Source of the DNA: a virus
DNA: 48,891 bases
Direction: 5' to 3' (one strand)
Virus record (IMG/VR): IMGVR_UViG_3300046660_000247
Span: 1-48,891 of that record
Below are positions 7,806 to 14,725 of the stretch, piece by piece. The translations under genes and the position numbers were made by a program. The notes under the pieces are model-generated. The model was not told the origin of the DNA and ran no database searches. It worked only from the letters and a program-made list of their open reading frames with translations. Each line of letters starts with the position of its first letter. The first letter of the stretch is position 1.

Positions 7806-8020
7806 TACTTCAACCCCTTCCCCGGATGCATGTTGATCACCATGATTTTCGCATCCGCCGACAGGTCGGACCGGGCGACAGTGTTACGCACGAATTCGAT
7901 AAACTCGTTGCGAGCCTTGATGTATTCGCGCGCCTGTTTCTTCTGAAAGAGCGCGTAACCTTCCGGCGCCGCTGCGCTGGCATGCGCGAGACTGTCGAAA
8001 GTCGGAATACCGAGCGTCAT
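7805..8020 (-). CDS. Small hypothetical protein
   Basis: 71 residues, with ALFQKKQAREYIKARNEFIE as a likely helix. Start and stop overlap the neighbouring genes, typical of this operon. No family recognised. Confidence 0.65.
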   Translation of the reverse strand: MTLGIPTFDSLAHASAAAPEGYALFQKKQAREYIKARNEFIEFVRNTVARSDLSADAKIMVINMHPGKGLK

Positions 8021-8205
8021 GCAAGTTCCGCCAGCTTCGTTTGGGCGGCCGAAAGCATCCGCTTCGCCTCGTTGTGATAACGATCGGCGACTATCAAACG
8101 CTCCGGATCGCCAATCATGCGCGCCTCTTCGACTTCCATAGCCGCCAATTCAGCAACCACGGCCCGGTCAATTGCGATACGCTGCCAACGGGTCAGATTA
8201 GCCAT
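8017..8205 (-). CDS. Small helical hypothetical protein
   Basis: 62 residues (MANLTRWQRIAIDRAVVAEL...). ATG 8205 lies inside the last codons of the previous gene. The longer reading to 8439 would run through that gene in another frame and is rejected. Function unknown. Confidence 0.6.
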   Translation of the reverse strand: MANLTRWQRIAIDRAVVAELAAMEVEEARMIGDPERLIVADRYHNEAKRMLSAAQTKLAELA

Positions 8206-8389
8206 TGACGTGACCCCGGTCCGCGAGCGCACGCAGCTTTTCGGCCTTGCGCTCGCGTTTGGCTTTCGCACGGTCAAGATGCTCTTCTTTCGAAGCCGTC
8301 GACTGAGGCGGGACATATGACGACGCGGTTGACCGTCTCTGCCCAATCGCGCCAAGCATTGCCAACGCCATTCCCAAGCCCTTAAACAT
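8198..8389 (-). CDS. Small hypothetical protein, first gene of the leftward operon
   Basis: 63 residues: a hydrophobic N-terminus (MFKGLGMALAMLGAIG), then a charged segment EEHLDRAKAKRERKAEKLRA. Possibly membrane-attached. GGAG stands 7 nt before ATG 8389, and a promoter lies immediately upstream. Confidence 0.6.
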   Translation of the reverse strand: MFKGLGMALAMLGAIGQRRSTASSYVPPQSTASKEEHLDRAKAKRERKAEKLRALADRGHVNG

Positions 8390-8400
8390 TCCGCGTCTCC

Positions 8401-8457
8401 GTTACAAACGTTACGTTCGTTACAGATTTGATGACACATTATGTCAAATCATGTCAA
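8401..8457 (-). promoter_or_regulatory. Promoter and operators of the leftward early operon
   Basis: On the minus strand, TTGACA (8447-8442) and TGTAAC (8424-8419) are 17 bp apart. The -35 is part of the palindrome TGACA-N5-TGTCA (8432-8446), and a further TGTCAA lies at 8452-8457. The -10 begins a run of three GTTAC units (8401-8405, 8410-8414, 8419-8423). The region also covers the 3' end of the DEAH helicase gene. Confidence 0.5.
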
Positions 8458-10069
8458 CACGAATTTTCTCGGTTAACAAAATCATTTCGGGTCCACTTAG
8501 CGTTTGCGCGGTCAAAACGTCCTGCCCGAACTTGTGAAAGAAGCGACGATAGGCTTCAGATTCGGGGCGTTGCAAGCCGTATATCTGGACGCCGGCCCAA
8601 TAATTTATTGTCTCGCGAAGTTGCTGTAACGCTTCGTACCGGGCGTTATGGTTGCGGAACCTCACGACGTCAGCGGGTGACGCGGCTTTGCCGGCCGACT
8701 GCCAATCAATCGCTTTGATTTCGCCACGCAGCCGCGCCAAGAGCTCCGGTGCGAATTCTAACAAGTCGCCGTCGACCATATCGGGTGATAGTCGCGCGCC
8801 TGGTGCCGGAACATCCACATGGCCGCAATACGGGCAAACCTTCGTCACGGCTTCATAGGCGCTGAAGCATTTAACACACGTGCGAACCGGGATAATATTT
8901 TCGTCGGTGTCTCGCTTGCGGGATCCTCGATAATCGATATCGAGCGACCACTTGCGCGGCGCATCCGGCAGACCGTGGCGAACGACATTGCCGACATGGT
9001 CGATATAAATCCCGTATTGCTTGCCGTCGAATAGACGAAGCATGCGGCCGAAGCGTTGGGCGAACTTCGAAAACGATTCAGTTGGTGCGCCATCAATCAC
9101 AATCTCGACGGCCGGGACGTCAAACCCCTCCCCGAACAGATCGACATTGACGAGCACGAGCAAGTCGCCCCGCGCAAACTTCTCGATCGCCCGTTGTCGA
9201 GTCGCGTCATCAGTCATGCCGCTCACAGCTTCAGCCGGTATCCCGGCCGCCATGAACCGTGCAGCAACTTCCTTCGCCGTTTCGACGTCGACAACGAACG
9301 CTATTGCTCGTTTGCCTGGTGCGATCTTTTGGTATTGCTCGACTATGTCACCGACGATCGGCGATTTATGAGACGCGGCGCGCGCGGACGCTTCCGTAAT
9401 TTCGCCCGTCGTCTCGCTGATCTTCAGTTCGGCACGGTTGATCGATGCGGGCGGGGCGAATATGCGATACTCCGTCAAGAAGCGCATATTGATCAGTTCG
9501 CGCGGCGTCGGCCCCAGGACCATATTATGAAACACGCCACCGAACTTGAAGCCGAGCGGCTGATTATCGGTGCGCCGGGGCGTGGCTGTGACGCCTAGCC
9601 CGATCGCACGCGGAAACAGCGCGACAGACGCACCCCATTTGTTTTTTGGCAAGACGTGGTGTGCTTCGTCAATCGTCCACACGCGCATGCTGTTGCATAC
9701 TTGTTCCAGTGCCGCTTGCCGCTTTGGTGAAATTAACGTGTCGACGCCCGCAACATGAGTCGGCGCTTTTACGTGATGAAAATTGCGACCGAAGTTTTTT
9801 AGATGTTGCTGGATACAGAATTTAATGACCGGCTCGGGCGCAATGATGTTGTGAAAGATACCTTCACAGGCCATCGCGCAAGAAATTTGCCCAACAAGCT
9901 CCTGTCGGTGCGCAATCGCTATTTGCGGTTCTGAATTATCATGAAAAATCGAGGCAACAAGTTTTGTCTTGCCTGCACCCGTCGGCATTACACCTATGAC
10001 ATTTTTATTTCCCGCTCGCCATGACTCATAGATTTCGTTCTTGACCGTCTGCTGATACGGACGCAACAT
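8444..10069 (-). CDS. SF2 DEAH-box helicase with zinc ribbon
   Basis: 541 residues. Walker A MPTGAGKT near 28-35, DEAH in WTIDEAHHVL, motif III GVTATPRR, and in the second RecA domain GFDVPAVEIVIDG and QRFGRMLRL (motifs V-VI). A C-terminal CVKC...CPYC pair forms a probable zinc ribbon. Resembles RecG/UvsW-like and phage DEAD/DEAH helicases used in replication or recombination. Transcribed leftward from the divergent control region at 10088-10130. No clear Shine-Dalgarno before ATG 10069. Confidence 0.88.
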   Translation of the reverse strand: MLRPYQQTVKNEIYESWRAGNKNVIGVMPTGAGKTKLVASIFHDNSEPQIAIAHRQELVGQISCAMACEGIFHNIIAPEPVIKFCIQQHLKNFGRNFHHVKAPTHVAGVDTLISPKRQAALEQVCNSMRVWTIDEAHHVLPKNKWGASVALFPRAIGLGVTATPRRTDNQPLGFKFGGVFHNMVLGPTPRELINMRFLTEYRIFAPPASINRAELKISETTGEITEASARAASHKSPIVGDIVEQYQKIAPGKRAIAFVVDVETAKEVAARFMAAGIPAEAVSGMTDDATRQRAIEKFARGDLLVLVNVDLFGEGFDVPAVEIVIDGAPTESFSKFAQRFGRMLRLFDGKQYGIYIDHVGNVVRHGLPDAPRKWSLDIDYRGSRKRDTDENIIPVRTCVKCFSAYEAVTKVCPYCGHVDVPAPGARLSPDMVDGDLLEFAPELLARLRGEIKAIDWQSAGKAASPADVVRFRNHNARYEALQQLRETINYWAGVQIYGLQRPESEAYRRFFHKFGQDVLTAQTLSGPEMILLTEKIRVDMI

Positions 10070-10087
10070 AATTTATAAAATCCCGCT

Positions 10088-10130
10088 TGACATATGACGG
10101 ATGATGACATTTAGTGTCAGATATTGTCAA
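10088..10130. promoter_or_regulatory. Divergent promoters around a TGACA-N5-TGTCA operator
   Basis: Rightward: TTGACA (10088-10093) with a weak -10 TAGTGT (10112-10117), 18 bp apart. Leftward: TTGACA (10130-10125) and CATCAT (10106-10101), 18 bp apart. Between them lies the perfect arm palindrome TGACA TTTAG TGTCA (10105-10119), the same type as at 8432-8446. One bound protein could block both promoters. Confidence 0.55.
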
Positions 10131-10171
10131 CAATGAAACGTCACATACAACGGGAAAGGCATTCAACGACA

Positions 10172-10798
10172 ATGTCAACTATCACACTCACGCTCACTGT
10201 AACGGAAGAGGAACGCGCCCGTCTGATCGCTCGCTTTATCGAGACGGCAACGGCGGTGACCGGCGAAATCGATGACGAGGGCGGCGTTCCGTCCGATCCT
10301 AACGGTTCCAAGGTCGACAGCACGGGCGTCGTTTGGGATGCGCGTTACCACGGCGTCAAGATGACGAAAAATCAGGATGGCACGTGGCGCCGCAAGAAGA
10401 GCATGACGGAACAGGAAAAGGCCGACGCCGACGCCTATGAAGCCGGTTGCCGTGGCGCACCGACTGCGACCGCTGCGGCCGCTGCCGGTATCCCTGCCGC
10501 CGCTCCTACCGTCACCGACGTGCCGGCGTTCCTCCAGACCGGTGTTTTCGCCCCGGCCGCCGCGCCTGTCATGGGCATGCCTGGTGTTCCGACCTTCGCA
10601 CCCCCGCCGCCCGCGCCGGTTTCCTATCCCGAGCTCATCGCGGCGTTTCAGGCGACTGTTGCACGCATCGGCGAACCGAAGTTGCAGGCCGAGATTGCCG
10701 CCGTCTATCAGCGTGCCGGCGTAACGGACATGGCGCAACTCGAATCCGACGGCGAAATCCGGATCAAGGTCAAGGGCGAGTTGGAAAAGCTCGTCTAA
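10172..10798 (+). CDS. Hypothetical early protein with Ala/Pro-rich linker
   Basis: 208 residues from ATG 10172, which has GAAAGG about 12 nt ahead. An upstream ATG at 10133 is possible but has no ribosome site. Residues 1-95 are charged and folded-looking (VTEEERARLIARFIETATAV, VVWDARYHGVKM), 100-150 are a low-complexity A/P linker, and the C-terminal 55 residues (YPELIAAFQATVARIGEPKL) are helical. It opens the rightward replication operon. Function unknown; a DNA-binding accessory role is a guess. Confidence 0.7.
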   Translation: MSTITLTLTVTEEERARLIARFIETATAVTGEIDDEGGVPSDPNGSKVDSTGVVWDARYHGVKMTKNQDGTWRRKKSMTEQEKADADAYEAGCRGAPTATAAAAAGIPAAAPTVTDVPAFLQTGVFAPAAAPVMGMPGVPTFAPPPPAPVSYPELIAAFQATVARIGEPKLQAEIAAVYQRAGVTDMAQLESDGEIRIKVKGELEKLV

Positions 10799-10824
10799 GA
10801 AATCTCCCTCCCAGGAGAAGCGGC

Positions 10825-10867
10825 AACGAGCGGGTGTCACACCCCCATCACAGGCACCCGCTCGTTT
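10825..10867 (+). terminator. Strong hairpin, terminator-like
   Basis: AACGAGCGGGTG (10825-10836) pairs perfectly with CACCCGCTCGTT (10855-10866), an 18-nt loop between, followed by only a few T. Probably an attenuator or mRNA-stabilising hairpin between the first gene and the rest of the operon. Confidence 0.5.
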
Positions 10868-10901
10868 CATCAACCATCACCAACCGAAAAAGGAAATTAT
10901 C

Positions 10902-11105
10902 ATGCTTACCACTCTTGCGATCGTCGCTTCCACGATGACAACACCCGCCGTTACGCCACAGTGCGAATACCGCCGCTATCTGACGGCCGGTGTATGGTCG
11001 GCGCTGGAAGACGCGGAACGCCACGGCGCATCCGTCTACGTCCGGAACAACCTCGCAACGACGCTGCGCGACACCGTCGCCCGCGAACGTGAGGCTTGCC
11101 AGTAA
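10902..11105 (+). CDS. Small hypothetical protein
   Basis: 67 residues, with a strong AAGGAAA ribosome site 6 nt before the ATG. The hydrophobic N-terminus (MLTTLAIVASTMTTPA) may be a signal peptide, and the rest is helical (WSALEDAERHGASVYVRN). Ends where the DUF3850 gene begins (TAATG). Confidence 0.6.
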   Translation: MLTTLAIVASTMTTPAVTPQCEYRRYLTAGVWSALEDAERHGASVYVRNNLATTLRDTVAREREACQ

Positions 11106-11386
11106 TGGCACACCACACGCTGAAAACTCATCCGCCGTTGTTCCGTGCCGTCCGTGAAGGCGTGAAGAACTTCGACGTGCGGAAGGACGATCGAGCCTTT
11201 CAAGCAGGCGACACTGTGGAATTGACGTTCTACGATCCTGACGTTCCGGGTGGCTTTCCTGCACCGTCCTTTGTGCAGGACGATGCACGGTCACCGATGA
11301 AACGACGTATCACGTTCGTTCTTCGCGGCGGTCAATACGGCGTCGAGCCCGGTTACGTTGTCCTTGCTTTGGCAGGGGTCGAATGA
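11105..11386 (+). CDS. DUF3850 / ASCH-like protein
   Basis: 93 residues. HTLKTHPPLFRAVREGVKNF, FDVRKDDRAFQAGD and GYVVLAL follow the DUF3850 pattern, a PUA/ASCH-like fold thought to bind RNA or modified nucleotides. Common in phage genomes. ATG overlaps the upstream stop. Confidence 0.8.
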   Translation: MAHHTLKTHPPLFRAVREGVKNFDVRKDDRAFQAGDTVELTFYDPDVPGGFPAPSFVQDDARSPMKRRITFVLRGGQYGVEPGYVVLALAGVE

Positions 11387-11598
11387 TGATCCCCGAGACG
11401 GTCTATGCGATGGCACGAGGCATTGCGGCGAAAGCTGGCATTAATGACCCCGTGTGCGTCTCAATGATCGCGCAAGGTATCAATGCCGAGCGTCAGCGCT
11501 GCGTGACGGTCGTCAACCTCATAAAACCAGTGACGCGCCGTGAAGGGCTGATAATCGGCAACACGGTGCGCCGCATCAACGACGGTGTGACCCCATGA
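11383..11598 (+). CDS. Small hypothetical protein
   Basis: 71 residues (MMIPETVYAMARGIAAKAGI...). ATG overlaps the upstream stop, and the stop overlaps the start of the nuclease gene. No family recognised. Confidence 0.6.
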   Translation: MMIPETVYAMARGIAAKAGINDPVCVSMIAQGINAERQRCVTVVNLIKPVTRREGLIIGNTVRRINDGVTP

Positions 11599-12689
11599 CC
11601 TTCCGTTTGCCGCCGTCCAGTTCACACCGTTGGACCAATTGCGCGATGTTCCTCCAGGCCGCCGCGCAATACCCTGAACAGCCGGAAGGCGACGAAGCCC
11701 GCGAGGGAACATGCGCCGCGTGGCTTGCTCAACTGGTGTTGACCGGACAGGCGGCAAATTGCGCGGCGCTCGTCGGCGTCACGCACAAAAACGGATGGTT
11801 GGTCACCGCCGAAATGGCCGCCATCGTTCAAGACTATGTCAATATGGTTTTGAAGCGGGGCGGCACGACGTCGTGCGAAAAATACGTCACGTTGTCGACG
11901 GATCCGTTGATTGCCGGCACGACGGATCTTAGCGCCACGATCGCCAGCATTCCGACGCTGTACATTGATGACCTTAAATACGGTCGCCTCCCCGTGGAAG
12001 TGCGCCGAAACACGCAAGTCGTGATTTACGCTGGCGCCGAGCTCCGCAAGCATCCGCCCGGTACGTTCAATCTCGTGCAACTCGGAATCTATCAACCGCG
12101 CGCCTTCCACAAGGACGGCATCTATCGCAAGTGGGTCGTTTCGGTTGCCGAGCTCGAAAAGCTTTGCGAGGAAATCATTGCTGCCGGTGTGCGTTGCTAT
12201 GCGCCGAACCCGACGGCAACACCCGGTGATTGGTGCACCTATTGCCCGGTAGCAACACGCTGCCAAGCGTTGGCACAGACGAATTACACGCGGGTTTCTC
12301 TCGTTCATTCACAGTCTCATCGTGACATGACGCCGCTCGAAATCTCGCGCGAGCTCGACTTTCTGGACGAAGCCGAGTCGACGCTTAAAGCGCGCAAAAA
12401 GGCCGTAACGGCGGAAGCCGAACAGCGCGCGAAATCCGAAAACATTCCCGGTCGCCGGCTCGAGATGGGCAAAGGTGACCGACGTTTCCGCGTACCCGGC
12501 TCAATCGTCCGGATGATGACCGGAATCGATCCGTATCAGGCGCCGAAGGAATGCACCCCGGCAGAACTGGAACGGCGTGGCGCATCAAAAGATGTTGTTA
12601 ACGCCATGTCATATCGTCCCGACACGGTTTTCAAGCTCGTCAAGATGGATGATAATTTCATTGCGAAAACGTTTGGCGAGGATACGTAA
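11595..12689 (+). CDS. DUF2800 PD-(D/E)XK exonuclease
   Basis: 364 residues. G-T-D-LSATI, then LYIDDLKYGRLPVEV, gives the acidic residues and the lysine of a Cas4/RecB-like nuclease. The cysteines GDWCTYC-x5-C near 214-223, with an early Cys in REGTCAAW near 40, fit the iron-sulphur cluster of this family. DUF2800 proteins in phages accompany the DUF2815 ssDNA-binding protein, present three genes later, so a 5'-3' resection role in recombination is likely. Confidence 0.85.
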   Translation: MTFRLPPSSSHRWTNCAMFLQAAAQYPEQPEGDEAREGTCAAWLAQLVLTGQAANCAALVGVTHKNGWLVTAEMAAIVQDYVNMVLKRGGTTSCEKYVTLSTDPLIAGTTDLSATIASIPTLYIDDLKYGRLPVEVRRNTQVVIYAGAELRKHPPGTFNLVQLGIYQPRAFHKDGIYRKWVVSVAELEKLCEEIIAAGVRCYAPNPTATPGDWCTYCPVATRCQALAQTNYTRVSLVHSQSHRDMTPLEISRELDFLDEAESTLKARKKAVTAEAEQRAKSENIPGRRLEMGKGDRRFRVPGSIVRMMTGIDPYQAPKECTPAELERRGASKDVVNAMSYRPDTVFKLVKMDDNFIAKTFGEDT

Positions 12690-12691
12690 CA

Positions 12692-12937
12692 ATGCAGATT
12701 GACCGGGTTGATGGATGCACGCGCGTTTGCGGAAAGGCACAAGGATTTCTTGGCCTTCCGTTGCGTGACGAAACGCTTGATGTCGAAGGCGTCGGCCTGG
12801 TCAATCAAATGGTCACCGCATGGTTTCCGACGCCGGAAGAGCTTGAAGCACTGAACGCGGGCGCTCCTGTGCACGTGAAAATATGGGGAAATTCCCCGCC
12901 GCCGATGATGGTTGAAACAGGAGACAAGCCCGAATGA
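12692..12937 (+). CDS. Small conserved-looking phage protein
   Basis: 81 residues. [20 protein letters not shown] resembles a short phage protein usually found in replication operons, but I cannot name a function. GAGG stands 10 nt before ATG. Confidence 0.6.
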   Translation: MQIDRVDGCTRVCGKAQGFLGLPLRDETLDVEGVGLVNQMVTAWFPTPEELEALNAGAPVHVKIWGNSPPPMMVETGDKPE

Positions 12938-13242
12938 CACTTCAGATACCGACAAGCGACGGTCAACCGCGCCCGAACGAGCCCGACAGTGTTGAAAATG
13001 TCGCTGCTGCCGAGCTTCGCCAGTTTATCGAACGTATCGAACGTTTGACCGAAGAGAAGGCAATAATTTCAGGTGACATCAAAGACGTGTACGGCGAGGC
13101 AAAAGGGCGCGGTTACGACACGAAAGCGATACGCGAAATCGTCCGCATCCGCCGCAAGGATGCTGCCGAACGTGCCGAAGAGCAATCAATCCTTTCGACC
13201 TACCTCATTGCTTTGGGCATGGCGCCTGAAGACGTTTTGTAA
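12934..13242 (+). CDS. gapR: GapR-family (DUF2312) DNA-binding protein
   Basis: 102 residues. [48 protein letters not shown] and [11 protein letters not shown] match the GapR/DUF2312 family along its full length. In Caulobacter GapR binds overtwisted AT-rich DNA and aids replication. The family is largely alphaproteobacterial, the best host clue in the window. In the phage it may act on replicating DNA or interfere with host GapR. Coupled by overlap to the gene upstream. Confidence 0.9.
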   Translation: MTLQIPTSDGQPRPNEPDSVENVAAAELRQFIERIERLTEEKAIISGDIKDVYGEAKGRGYDTKAIREIVRIRRKDAAERAEEQSILSTYLIALGMAPEDVL

Positions 13243-13256
13243 CGGAGCATAACGAC

Positions 13257-14234
13257 ATGACACAGTCCGCAATTATGAATACGAGCGTCGGCCGATACAT
13301 CGGCGGATCGCTGACGGAAAAGCGCGATACGGATATGGACGACCGTCCGATTCCGCTCGACAAGCAGCAATATGAAATCGGCGTTGCATTCCGCAAGGAT
13401 GATCCGAAGTTGCCACATGTGTTCAACGGCATCGCCGGCCACGCCTGGACCGAATTTGCCCGAGATCCGGCAGCGCAACAGAAGATCGGACAGGCGGCAC
13501 AGTACTTTCCGCATCAAGCGGACCAGTTTAAGGCACACTTCGGCAAAGACGTGCTCGACGGCTTTTCGTGGAAGATTTCCGACGGCGACAAGCCGAACCG
13601 TAAAGGACAGGTCAGCGAGCACACACGCGGACATTACGTGTTCTATTTCAAGTCGTCTTTCCCAATCCGGTGCGCCAATCAACAGAACGCTGAAATTCCG
13701 GCCGATCAGATCAAGCGCGGTTATTTCGTGGATGTCTCTTTCACATGCGCGGGCAATGGCGAAACCGGTGACCGTGCGGGCGTCTATCTCAACCCGGCAT
13801 TCGTCCGTCTGATCGCGTTCGGCGAAGAAATTCGCGGCGGTGTCAGCGCGGCCGAAGCATTCGCGAATGCCCCGGTTCCCACGCAGTTGCCTCCCGGTGC
13901 GTCTGCAATGCCGGTTGCTGGCAATCCTGCCGCCATGCCGACAGGTGCACCACAGCCGGGTTTTCCTCAGACCGGTGCACCCACGGGCATGCCTGTATCA
14001 TCGCTCCCGGCCGGTATGCCGGCAAATGGACTCCCGCCCTCAAACAATGGCCTTCCTGCACAGACGCTTGCATTCCCTTCTAATCCGGCACCGCAGCCGG
14101 GTTTTCCTGGTGCACCCATGACGCCCGCACCAGGTGCGTCCGCTGCATTTCCGGGTGGGAACGCGCCGTTGCCGACTGGATTCCCTGGTAATAGCGTTCC
14201 GCATCCGACCTTTGCCAACGGACCGACGCAATAA
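13257..14234 (+). CDS. DUF2815 ssDNA-binding protein with long disordered tail
   Basis: 325 residues. The N-terminal 200 residues (DVLDGFSWKISDGDKPNRKG, GYFVDVSFTCAGN, GVYLNPAFVRLIAFGEEI) fit the DUF2815 family, phage ssDNA-binding proteins with an OB-type fold. From about residue 210 the chain is P/G/A-rich with repeated GFP and GAP units (GFPQTGAP, PQPGFPGAP), a flexible tail like those of SSB proteins that bind partners. GGAG 10 nt before ATG. A GGGCGGC-TTCG-GCCGCCC hairpin follows. Confidence 0.85.
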   Translation: MTQSAIMNTSVGRYIGGSLTEKRDTDMDDRPIPLDKQQYEIGVAFRKDDPKLPHVFNGIAGHAWTEFARDPAAQQKIGQAAQYFPHQADQFKAHFGKDVLDGFSWKISDGDKPNRKGQVSEHTRGHYVFYFKSSFPIRCANQQNAEIPADQIKRGYFVDVSFTCAGNGETGDRAGVYLNPAFVRLIAFGEEIRGGVSAAEAFANAPVPTQLPPGASAMPVAGNPAAMPTGAPQPGFPQTGAPTGMPVSSLPAGMPANGLPPSNNGLPAQTLAFPSNPAPQPGFPGAPMTPAPGASAAFPGGNAPLPTGFPGNSVPHPTFANGPTQ

Positions 14235-14242
14235 CGTTCAAC

Positions 14243-14260
14243 GGGCGGCTTCGGCCGCCC
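14243..14260 (+). terminator. UUCG-tetraloop hairpin
   Basis: GGGCGGC, TTCG, GCCGCCC: a 7-bp G+C stem closed by a UUCG tetraloop, without a T-run. More likely an mRNA-stabilising or attenuating hairpin after the ssDNA-binding gene than a full terminator. Confidence 0.55.
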
Positions 14261-14280
14261 AAACGATCTAGAGGCGGGTC

Positions 14281-14565
14281 ATGGCGTATTGTTTCTATTG
14301 CGAACGGACTTTGAACGATCGTCGCACACAACGTCGTCACGATCGGAATAAGAATCTCGATTTCACCACTGATCACAAGACGCCGCTTGCTCGGGGCGGA
14401 TCCGACAGACGCGAAAACCGGGTGCCGTGTTGCTTCCGCTGCAACAATCTCAAAGGCGATATGACCGCCAGCGAGTTCAACGCCTACACGCTTCGTTTCG
14501 GCTTCGAACGTCAACCAAGTTGGATTATGAGGAAAATGAAATATGGTCGCGCTGAAGCGCTATGA
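14281..14565 (+). CDS. HNH endonuclease, small
   Basis: 94 residues. CFYC (4-7), TTDHKTPLARGG, ENRVPCCFRCNNLKGD: the zinc Cys pairs and the DH...N...N/K core of the HNH motif are intact. Could be a free-standing homing endonuclease or a recombination nuclease in the replication operon. GAGG ahead of ATG. Confidence 0.85.
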   Translation: MAYCFYCERTLNDRRTQRRHDRNKNLDFTTDHKTPLARGGSDRRENRVPCCFRCNNLKGDMTASEFNAYTLRFGFERQPSWIMRKMKYGRAEAL

Positions 14566-14725
14566 GCGCCCCGATACGCCCCGTTTCCGACCGACGGAAT
14601 GGGAAAAGCAGATTATGCGCGCCAAATGGATCGATTGTGATCCGGTCGCTATGTGCGCGATCGAAGAGCGTTTGAATATCGCCGACCAGGTGCCGACCGA
14701 TCGTCACGGTTACCCGACGTCATGA
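14543..14725 (+). CDS. Small hypothetical protein
   Basis: 60 residues, W- and charge-rich (TPRFRPTEWEKQIMRAKWID), overlapping the HNH gene by 23 nt and the polymerase start by 4 nt. Function unknown. Confidence 0.6.
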   Translation: MVALKRYERPDTPRFRPTEWEKQIMRAKWIDCDPVAMCAIEERLNIADQVPTDRHGYPTS

